From the NCBI GenBank assembly GCA_030460725.1, contig JAKECL010000050.1, positions 1-8,676 on the forward strand: a stretch of DNA of 8,676 nucleotides, in the 5' to 3' direction. Made by a program: the position numbers and the translations under genes. This DNA is from Propionibacterium sp. Lineage in GTDB: Bacteria > Actinomycetota > Actinomycetes > Actinomycetales > Actinomycetaceae. The notes beneath the pieces were generated by a model, which saw only the letters and a program-made list of their open reading frames with translations, searched no databases and was not told the DNA's origin. This document shows positions 1-4,090 of the stretch, in pieces; the first letter of the stretch is position 1, and every line of letters starts with the position of its first letter.

Positions 1-211
1 GCCGCCAGGCGCGGAGTGGTGCGGGAGGCGTGACCGCGGGTTCCTCCGGGTGCCGCCAGGGAGGCAGAGGCAGGGGCAGGCTCGTGTCTGCGCGGGGACG
101 AGACGTCCCCGCTGCGCAGGAGGCGGCCCATGCCGCGTCCCAGGCGCGACAGTGAGAGCGGACGCTGGGGTGTGTCATCGGACATGTCTTCTCCTCTGCT
201 CCCGGTCCAGC
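1..211. other. Non-coding left edge, no confident gene
   Basis: I find no convincing gene here. A plus-strand frame runs from base 1 to a TGA at 31-33 and could be the last ten codons (AARRGVVREA) of a gene that begins outside the window, but ten residues are not enough to support a call. The rest is GC-rich with purine-rich GGCAGG-like repeats around 59-80 and one strong hairpin at 88-119, described separately. The segment lies downstream of the minus-strand phosphatase gene, so it probably holds the 3' ends of two converging transcripts. Confidence 0.5.
88..119. terminator. Strong hairpin, candidate bidirectional terminator
   Basis: GCGGGGACG (92-100) pairs perfectly with CGTCCCCGC (104-112) around an AGA loop. 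The outer bases CTGC (88-91) can pair with GCAG (116-119) if TGC at 113-115 bulges out. There is no U-tract on either side, which is common for actinobacterial terminators. It lies about 92 nt past the stop of the minus-strand phosphatase and just after a possible plus-strand gene end at base 33, so it could serve either or both. The stem is certain from sequence; the terminator role is inferred. Confidence 0.5.
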
Positions 212-889
212 CTAGGCGGCCGGGGTCAACAGCAGGTCACGGGCCGAGGCGACGTCGGGTGCCACCGCATCGGCGGCCTCGAGCTCACCGGGTTCCGCAT
301 ATCCCCACCCGGCCCCGATCACGGGGATGCCGACGCTGCGTGCACCCTCGATGTCCCAGGTCCGGTCACCCAGCAGGACCGGACGGGAGACATCTGTTCC
401 TCGGGCCTCCAGGCGTTCCAGGGCCGAGGCGATGACGGTGGCCTTCGTGGAGGAGGGATCCGGAGTGGCTCCTGCGATCACCGTGAAGAGGGGTGCCAGT
501 CCCAGGTGGGTGAGCTGGGCCTGGGCCATGGGCTCCTGCTTGGAGGTCGCGGTGGCCAGGGAGGTGTGGGAGGCGTGGAGGTCGTGGAGCAGCTCGGTGA
601 TGCCGGGGAAGAGGTGTGGGTCCAGGAAGAGGTCGGAGTAGATCTGGCGGTAGCGCAACACTGCTTGCTCGCATTCGCCGGTGTCGAGACCCAGTTCCGT
701 GAAGGAGGTCCACAGGGGCGGTCCCACAAAGCGTCGCAGGGCCTCGTCGGTGGGCACCGGGCGTCCCATCTCCGAGAGTGTCCGGCGGAACGCCTGCACG
801 ACAACCGAGGCCGAGTCGACGAGGGTGCCGTCGACGTCGAGGAGGATGCAGGTCCATTTCGTGGGGGCGGTCGTGGTGGAGGAGGCCAT
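212..889 (-). CDS. HAD-superfamily phosphatase (phosphoglycolate phosphatase / 5'-nucleotidase-like)
   Basis: This 225-residue cytoplasmic protein shows all four haloacid dehalogenase motifs. Motif I is LLDVDGTLVDS with nucleophile D18 and acid D20, motif II is T115 in ATATSK, motif III is K149, and motif IV is LLGDRTWDIEGAR with D175 and D179. The alpha-helical cap lies between residues about 25 and 95. The family hydrolyses phosphate monoesters through an aspartyl-phosphate intermediate with Mg2+. Length and motif spacing match the Gph / pyrimidine 5'-nucleotidase branch, and the late GWGYAEPGEL segment is typical of it; the true substrate cannot be read from sequence. The start is ATG at 889, six bases after a TAGAGT box, so the mRNA is probably leaderless. 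The gene is divergent from the marR-type gene, which may regulate it. The stop is TAG. Confidence 0.93.
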   Translation of the reverse strand: MASSTTTAPTKWTCILLDVDGTLVDSASVVVQAFRRTLSEMGRPVPTDEALRRFVGPPLWTSFTELGLDTGECEQAVLRYRQIYSDLFLDPHLFPGITELLHDLHASHTSLATATSKQEPMAQAQLTHLGLAPLFTVIAGATPDPSSTKATVIASALERLEARGTDVSRPVLLGDRTWDIEGARSVGIPVIGAGWGYAEPGELEAADAVAPDVASARDLLLTPAA

Positions 890-895
890 CCCCCG

Positions 896-901
896 ACTCT
901 A
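896..901 (-). promoter_or_regulatory. -10 box of leaderless HAD phosphatase promoter
   Basis: On the minus strand TAGAGT occupies 901-896, followed by six bases (CGGGGG, 895-890) and then the ATG at 889. A transcription start about seven bases after the -10 would fall on the A of the start codon. The actinobacterial -10 consensus is TANNNT. No recognisable -35 is present, and no Shine-Dalgarno sits at a suitable distance. The same arrangement occurs at two other genes in the window. Confidence 0.55.
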
Positions 902-950
902 GGACATTCAGGATTCGGAGCACCTGTCGCGGTTTTCACAGCTCAGACGT

Positions 951-970
951 GGGACGAAGGGTGTCGTCCC
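951..970. promoter_or_regulatory. Inverted repeat in divergent HAD/marR region, candidate MarR operator
   Basis: GGGACGA (951-957) and TCGTCCC (964-970) form a perfect 7-bp inverted repeat with a 6-nt spacer. It sits over the expected -35/spacer region of the candidate marR promoter. MarR-family dimers bind such palindromes in their own divergent promoters, so autoregulation is the likely role. This is inferred from position and symmetry only. Confidence 0.45.
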
Positions 971-973
971 GCA

Positions 974-979
974 TATGCT
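974..979 (+). promoter_or_regulatory. Candidate -10 box of the marR-type gene
   Basis: TATGCT matches TANNNT and is preceded by CA. It is the only good match in the divergent region on the plus strand. The predicted start of transcription is about 986, which is exactly the first base of the 9-bp inverted repeat that follows. No clear -35 is visible. The leader would be about 62 nt with a Shine-Dalgarno before the GTG at 1048. Confidence 0.35.
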
Positions 980-985
980 CACGCA

Positions 986-1010
986 GGTGTGCAGTGTGTC
1001 TCTGCACACC
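986..1010. promoter_or_regulatory. Perfect 9-bp inverted repeat, operator or 5'-leader stem-loop upstream of marR
   Basis: GGTGTGCAG (986-994) and CTGCACACC (1002-1010) are perfect reverse complements separated by seven bases (TGTGTCT). Two readings are possible. It may be a DNA operator for the MarR dimer next to the transcription start, or an RNA stem-loop at the 5' end of the marR leader, 23 nt upstream of the Shine-Dalgarno. Its centre lies about 38 bp from that of the 951-970 repeat; the two have different arm sequences, so a single protein need not bind both. Confidence 0.5.
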
Positions 1011-1047
1011 CGGAGACTCCTCCGGCATCGCGCAGAAGGGACGACCG

Positions 1048-1530
1048 GTGGCCGACGGACCTGGGATGAATCCCATCAACGAGACCGGCAACAGCAGGTC
1101 CGCGGCGTGGAGGGTCTTCTTCGAAGCCTCCGGACGGCTCCAGGGGGTGCTCGAGTCCCGTCTCAAGAAGGAGTTCGGCCTCTCGATGCCGGACTACAAC
1201 GTGCTGCTGGCACTGTGGGAGGCGCCCGGGCGTGTCCTGCGCATGGGTGAGCTGGCAGGCAAGGTCGTCTACTCACCCTCCCGTCTCACCTACCTGGTCA
1301 CCAACCTGGTCCAGGACGGCTGGGTGTCCAAACGTCCCTCCACGACGGATGGCCGCGGCTATGAGGCGTCACTGACGGACTCCGGTGTCCAGACGGTCCT
1401 CGCTGCCACGGAACGCCACCAGGAGACCGTGCGGGAGTACCTGCTGGATGCCATGACGGATGAGGACATCGACCAGATCGTCCGTGTCTTCGGTGCGCTG
1501 GACTCCAGGTTGCGCAGCCGCACCTCCTGA
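1048..1530 (+). CDS. MarR-family winged helix-turn-helix transcriptional regulator
   Basis: The product has 160 residues. An N-terminal dimerisation helix (about 20-43) is followed by the winged HTH: helix LSMPDYNVLLALWEAPG (about 45-61), MGELAGKVVYS, the recognition helix SPSRLTYLVTNLVQDGWV (76-93), and the wing with the family's D-x-R motif in TTDGRGYEASLTDSG (99-113). A C-terminal helix completes the dimer interface. I chose GTG at 1048 because AGAAGGGA (1034-1041) is a good Shine-Dalgarno six bases upstream; an ATG at 1066 in the same frame has only a weak one. MarR proteins usually repress a divergent or downstream gene and their own promoter, and are released by phenolic ligands or oxidation. 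Here the phosphatase is the divergent neighbour. No cysteine is present, so direct thiol-based redox sensing is unlikely; the ligand is unknown. Confidence 0.93.
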   Translation: MADGPGMNPINETGNSRSAAWRVFFEASGRLQGVLESRLKKEFGLSMPDYNVLLALWEAPGRVLRMGELAGKVVYSPSRLTYLVTNLVQDGWVSKRPSTTDGRGYEASLTDSGVQTVLAATERHQETVREYLLDAMTDEDIDQIVRVFGALDSRLRSRTS

Positions 1531-1660
1531 AGGCAGGCTCCTTCCGCCCTCCCCGCCACCGCCCGCACCCCACGAGCCGTCACACGCCTCTGCCCGCACC
1601 CGCCGCGCCGTCACCCCGTGGGCACACATCCGGCGGGCCCACCATGCGCGACGAGGGCAA

Positions 1661-1706
1661 GGCCGGGAACACATTGTCGGAGACGGCAAAAGGCGGTTCC
1701 CCGGCC
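1661..1706. terminator. Long imperfect hairpin, candidate marR terminator
   Basis: GGCCGGGAAC (1661-1670) pairs with GTTCCCCGGCC (1696-1706) with a single bulged C. The 25-nt apical part could fold further (GTC/GAC at 1676-1684) and carries an AAAA run. It lies 131 nt beyond the marR stop with no U-tract, so termination is possible but unproven. A structured small RNA is an alternative. Confidence 0.35.
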
Positions 1707-1738
1707 CGGCACCGCGCGCCCCGTGGGACGCAACGACC

Positions 1739-1754
1739 GGGCGGAAAACCGCCC
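1739..1754 (-). terminator. GC hairpin with four-base loop, candidate tRNA-Leu terminator
   Basis: On the minus strand GGGCGG (1754-1749), loop TTTT, CCGCCC (1744-1739) forms a perfect 6-bp stem with a tetraloop. It begins 20 nt after the tRNA-Leu 3' end. There is no downstream T-run. Position and stability make it the likely terminator or processing stop of the tRNA transcript. Confidence 0.5.
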
Positions 1755-1773
1755 TTGACCTGCAACTTCTCTG

Positions 1774-1860
1774 TGCGCGGAGGGGGACTTGAACCCCCAC
1801 CCTCGTATAAGGAGGACTAGCACCTCAAGCTAGCGCGTCTGCCTATTCCGCCACCCGCGC
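1774..1860 (-). tRNA. tRNA-Leu, anticodon GAG
   Basis: Read on the minus strand, this is a complete 87-nt class II tRNA. The acceptor stem GCGCGGG pairs with TCCGCGC (one G-U), followed by discriminator A. The anticodon stem CTAGC/GCTAG holds the loop TTGAGGT, so the anticodon is GAG and decodes CUC and CUU leucine codons. The long variable arm CCTC-CTTATAC-GAGG is the leucine hallmark, and the T-arm is GGGGG-TTCAAGT-CCCCC. The 3' CCA is not encoded and must be added by the CCA transferase. CUC should be a common codon in this GC-rich genome. The 3' half shows no sign of integrated DNA or a duplicated attachment site within the window. Confidence 0.97.
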
Positions 1861-1867
1861 AGGTGGA

Positions 1868-1883
1868 TCACGACTCGTCGTGA
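1868..1883. promoter_or_regulatory. Palindrome in the tRNA-Leu leader
   Basis: TCACGACTCGTCGTGA has perfect 7-bp arms around TC. It lies seven bases upstream of the mature tRNA 5' end and inside the predicted leader. It may form a small leader hairpin that assists 5' processing, or may be a protein-binding site. Only the symmetry is certain. Confidence 0.35.
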
Positions 1884-1891
1884 GCGGGAAA

Positions 1892-1897
1892 ACATTA
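1892..1897 (-). promoter_or_regulatory. Candidate -10 box for tRNA-Leu
   Basis: The minus strand reads TAATGT at 1897-1892 within the only AT-rich island (AAAACATTAACA on the plus strand) of the region. Transcription would start near 1885, giving a leader of about 25 nt before the mature tRNA. TTGGTG (1922-1917) is a possible -35 but with a long 19-nt spacer, so the -35 is uncertain. Confidence 0.45.
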
Positions 1898-2030
1898 ACA
1901 CGACCCACCCGGGCATCACCAAATCGCACGGCCCCCACCCGGGGGAGAGCAGCGCCCTCGCCCGGGCGGAGGCCGCGCAGTCGAGGACGGGTGCCCTCGC
2001 GCGGTGTCGTCGCGTGGGCCGCACCTGTCT

Positions 2031-2048
2031 CCACCACTAGGGTGGTGG
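2031..2048 (+). promoter_or_regulatory. Promoter -10 and overlapping palindrome upstream of the FrnE-like gene
   Basis: TAGGGT (2038-2043) is a good TANNNT -10 box. It lies inside a perfect inverted repeat, CCACCAC (2031-2037) and GTGGTGG (2042-2048) around TAGG. Transcription would start near A2050, leaving a 20-nt leader with GAGG (2054-2057) and GGGAG (2061-2065) as ribosome-binding sequences. A repressor bound to the palindrome would block the -10, but it may also be chance symmetry in GC-rich DNA. Further upstream, 1932-1999 holds several small GC palindromes (for example CGCCCGGGCG at 1959-1968) of no clear role. Confidence 0.45.
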
Positions 2049-2069
2049 CATCCGAGGAATGGGAGTGAG

Positions 2070-2768
2070 ATGCACATCGACGTCTGGACCGACGTTGCCT
2101 GCCCGTGGTGCTACCTGGGGATCCGTCACCTGAGGGCCGCTCTGGGGAGCTTCGAGCACGCGGACGAGGTGGAGGTCGTGGCCCACGCGTACTTCCTGGA
2201 CCCCGAGCTCTCCGAGAGACCGGACATGTCCGAGGCGGAGTACCTCATGGAGCACAAGGGCCTGAGTCCCGAGGAGGTCGAGGCCGGGCACGAACGACTC
2301 TCCGGTCTGGGGCTCAGTGAGGGCTTCAGCTTCGATTTCGAGCACCTGGTGGTGGCACCCACCTCCAATGCCCACCGCGTCATCGCTGCGGCCCGCGAAG
2401 TGGACCTGGCCCGCGACACCCAGACCGGCCCCGACACCACCCAGCTGCGTCTGCTGGAGGCCGTGGACCGTGCACACTTCGAAGCAGGTCAGGACATCTC
2501 CGATCCCGACGTCCTCATCGCCTGCGCCAGCGAGGTCGGCATGTCGGAACAGGACGTGGTGAGCGCGCTGGCCGATGAGCAGCGGGCCTCGGAAGTCTTC
2601 TCCGACTACCAGATCGCGGTGCAGATGGGTGTCGAGTCGGTGCCGACGCTCCTCATCGACCGTCGCTTCGTCGTCCAGGGCGCGCAACCCGTCACGGCAC
2701 TGTCCAATGCCCTGGCCAGTGCCTGGCAGCAGATCCACGGCGCACCCACCCAGGAGGACCGCGCATGA
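2070..2768 (+). CDS. DsbA-family oxidoreductase, FrnE-like
   Basis: The 232-residue protein has a thioredoxin-like fold with an inserted helical domain. The active site CPWC is at residues 11-14, directly after the first strand (HIDVWTDVACPWC). The second hallmark, the cis-proline, is in SVPT (P192), followed by the FrnE-type segment LLIDRRFVVQGAQP (to 207). The helical insert spans about 60-165. Such proteins are cytoplasmic thiol-disulfide oxidoreductases or isomerases; some bind 2-hydroxychromene-2-carboxylate-like or polyketide substrates, and FrnE in Deinococcus is linked to oxidative-stress tolerance. No signal peptide is seen, consistent with cytoplasmic action. I chose ATG at 2070 because the fold begins at residue 2 and GGGAG lies four bases upstream; an upstream ATG at 2004 would precede the predicted transcription start. 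The stop overlaps the next start (ATGA), so the two are translationally coupled. Confidence 0.93.
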   Translation: MHIDVWTDVACPWCYLGIRHLRAALGSFEHADEVEVVAHAYFLDPELSERPDMSEAEYLMEHKGLSPEEVEAGHERLSGLGLSEGFSFDFEHLVVAPTSNAHRVIAAAREVDLARDTQTGPDTTQLRLLEAVDRAHFEAGQDISDPDVLIACASEVGMSEQDVVSALADEQRASEVFSDYQIAVQMGVESVPTLLIDRRFVVQGAQPVTALSNALASAWQQIHGAPTQEDRA

Positions 2769-3889
2769 CCGCCCCCTTCATCGTTCCCGGTGACCGCATC
2801 CGGCTGGTTCCGCTGGCGCCCACGGACGCCGAGGACGTCTTCCGAGCCGTCCAGGACCCCGAGATCCCGCGGTGGACGACCGTGCCGGATCCGTACACCC
2901 TGGCCGATGCGCACCAGTGGATTGCGGCGGCGCCGGGACAGTGGGAGGCCGGTTCCCCGCACTGGGCAATCAGGAGTGCCGACACCGACGCGTTCCTCGG
3001 GTCCCTCACCCTGTTCCCGCAGGGCCCGGGCTCCTGGGAGATCGGCTACTGGATGGCTGCAGAGCACCGCGGACACGGCTTCATGACAGAAGCCGTCCGC
3101 CTGGCCACGACAGCTGCATTCGAGCAGCTCGGCGCCACGCGACTCCAGTGGAAGGCCGTCGTCGGGAACTGGGGATCCTGGAAGGCCGTGTGGCACAACG
3201 GCTTCCGGCGCGAGGGCGTGCTGCGCGCACTCACCGACCCCCGGGGCCGTGTCAGCGACCACTGGAGCGCCGCGATCGTCCGCGGCGACACAGGCCACCC
3301 CGTCGCCCCCTGGGACGGTCCGGGAGCGCACGGCTCGGACGTCGGGCGCGCGCTGGATCCCTCGCGCCCGCAGGCACTGGTCGCCCAGTTCCACCGCACC
3401 TACTCCATGCCTGACCGCCTGGCGGAAGGGGCTGCCCCCACACTCGACTACGAGCGTCTCGGCATGCGTATGAGCCTGATCGCCGAGGAGTTCTCCGAGC
3501 TCTTCGGCGCCGTCTACGGCCCCGCAGCCCGCTCCCGGGTGGAGTCGGGGGTCGTGGAGGCGGTCGACAGTGACGAGGGCGTGAGGGACATCGTCGAGAC
3601 GGCGGATGCCCTGGCTGATCTCACCTACGTGATCTACGGGATGGCCCTGGAGTCGGGCATCGACCTGGATGCGGTGCTCGCAGAGGTCCAGGCCTCCAAC
3701 CTCTCCAAGCTGATGCCCGATGGCACGGTCAAACTGCGCGAGGACGGCAAGGTGCTCAAGGGACCCGACTTCTTCCGCCCCGACGTGCGCCGCGCCCTCG
3801 GCCTGGCCGATCCCGACAGCCAGGCCCATCCCGACAGCCTGGCCCATCCCTTCCGCGGGGCCCTGGGGGGGGGAGCCCGCGCCCCCTGA
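2765..3889 (+). CDS. Fusion protein: GNAT N-acetyltransferase + MazG-like nucleotide pyrophosphohydrolase
   Basis: This 374-residue protein has two domains in one uninterrupted frame. Residues 8-175 are a RimJ/RimL-type GNAT acetyltransferase: RIRLVPLAPTDAEDVF at the start, the acetyl-CoA loop EHRGHGFMTEAV (100-111), and the VVGNWGSWKAVWHNGFRREGVLR segment (about 132-154). Residues 205-343 are an all-alpha MazG/PRA-PH-like domain: FHRTYSMP, then the metal-binding EExxE (E241, E242, E245) and ExxD (E278, D281), then SNLSKLMPDG and KVLKGPDFFRPD, as in phage-type MazG-like proteins. Such domains hydrolyse (d)NTPs to the monophosphate and pyrophosphate, often as house-cleaning. What the acetyltransferase modifies is unknown. 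The ATG overlaps the stop of the FrnE-like gene by four bases. The C-terminus (346-374) is a low-complexity tail with a 6-residue repeat and a GGG encoded by a G9 tract, so its exact end is error-prone. Confidence 0.88.
   Translation: MTAPFIVPGDRIRLVPLAPTDAEDVFRAVQDPEIPRWTTVPDPYTLADAHQWIAAAPGQWEAGSPHWAIRSADTDAFLGSLTLFPQGPGSWEIGYWMAAEHRGHGFMTEAVRLATTAAFEQLGATRLQWKAVVGNWGSWKAVWHNGFRREGVLRALTDPRGRVSDHWSAAIVRGDTGHPVAPWDGPGAHGSDVGRALDPSRPQALVAQFHRTYSMPDRLAEGAAPTLDYERLGMRMSLIAEEFSELFGAVYGPAARSRVESGVVEAVDSDEGVRDIVETADALADLTYVIYGMALESGIDLDAVLAEVQASNLSKLMPDGTVKLREDGKVLKGPDFFRPDVRRALGLADPDSQAHPDSLAHPFRGALGGGARAP
3803..3850 (+). repeat. 18-bp tandem repeat in the fusion gene tail
   Basis: About 2.7 copies of an 18-bp unit lie in frame: 3803-3820, 3821-3838 and a partial copy from 3839 to 3850. 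They encode LADPDS, QAHPDS and LAHP. The second and third copies share the bases GGCCCATCCC. Being in frame, copy-number change would alter only the length of the disordered tail after the MazG-like domain. Confidence 0.7.
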
Positions 3890-3902
3890 CCGGGCCCCGC
3901 GG
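3853..3902 (+). terminator. Perfect 11-bp inverted repeat around the stop codon, with internal G9 tract
   Basis: CCGCGGGGCCC (3853-3863) is the exact reverse complement of GGGCCCCGCGG (3892-3902). The 28-nt loop contains nine consecutive G (3865-3873) and a C5 run (3882-3886) that can pair with it, giving a very stable composite hairpin that includes the TGA at 3887-3889. No U-tract follows. It probably ends transcription or protects the 3' end of the FrnE-like/GNAT-MazG message. Such a stretch is also hard to sequence, so the G count should be treated with care. Confidence 0.55.
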
Positions 3903-4090
3903 TGACCCCACTCCGGGCCCCGGCGGGGGGGGCCCCCGACTGTGCGCACCCTCCGCGGGACCCGGGCCCCGCAGTCCTCGCCACACCTCCAGACGCGTCC
4001 TCCCAGGCATCCCCCCGGTGCAGGGAATGTGAGCGCGGAGGCGGCGTCGCCCTCGTCCACCCCGTCTTGTCACGACCATCGGAGGTTCCT
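3890..4090. other. Extremely GC-rich spacer with repeated CGGGCCCCG, no gene
   Basis: This 201-nt spacer has no recognisable gene. CGGGCCCCG occurs three times in direct orientation, at 3891-3899, 3914-3922 and 3963-3971. A G8 run (3925-3932) followed by C5 (3933-3937) forms another self-complementary block. The spacer is open in the same frame as both flanking genes, so only the TGA at 3887 separates them; I attribute this to GC bias. No convincing -10 box was found: it contains no TA step at all. GAATGT (4025-4030) is the nearest weak candidate, so the downstream dcp promoter is unidentified. Confidence 0.55.

Larger units (their letters stand above)
1531..1773. other. Non-coding gap between marR and tRNA-Leu, with hairpins
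   Basis: This 243-nt stretch has no supported gene; its ORFs are GC-driven and unrecognisable. It contains an imperfect long hairpin (1661-1706) and a tight GC hairpin (1739-1754), both listed separately. It also has a weak stem (GTGGGC 1618-1623 with GCCCAC 1637-1642) and a very weak one directly at the marR stop (GAAGG 1529-1533 with CCTTC 1540-1544). The gap lies between the 3' ends of a plus-strand gene and a minus-strand tRNA, so terminators are expected here. Confidence 0.55.

Noticed and set aside
1..33. Possible C-terminus of an upstream plus-strand gene ending in TGA at 31-33
   Set aside because: Only ten codons are visible and they match nothing I recognise; any frame would end within such a distance by chance.
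50..1069. Plus-strand open frame of 339 residues opposite the HAD phosphatase
   Set aside because: It is antisense to all four HAD motifs and is rich in Gly/Arg runs; it would also cover the divergent promoter region.
1618..1642. Weak hairpin GTGGGC / GCCCAC
   Set aside because: A 6-bp stem with a 13-nt loop is expected by chance in such GC-rich sequence.
1774..1860. tRNA-Leu as an attachment site for an integrative element
   Set aside because: No integrase gene, duplicated tRNA 3' end or change in base composition is present in the window.
2606..4060. Long minus-strand open frame of 484 residues across the FrnE-like and GNAT-MazG genes
   Set aside because: It is antisense to well-recognised domains, has low-complexity GC-driven composition and no recognisable motifs. 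Long antisense frames are expected in high-GC DNA.
3890..4090. Stop-codon read-through joining the GNAT-MazG protein to Dcp, as both share a frame with no further stop between them
   Set aside because: Dcp has a strong Shine-Dalgarno and GTG of its own, the spacer encodes only GC-driven low-complexity sequence, and a 67-codon open spacer is unsurprising at this GC content.
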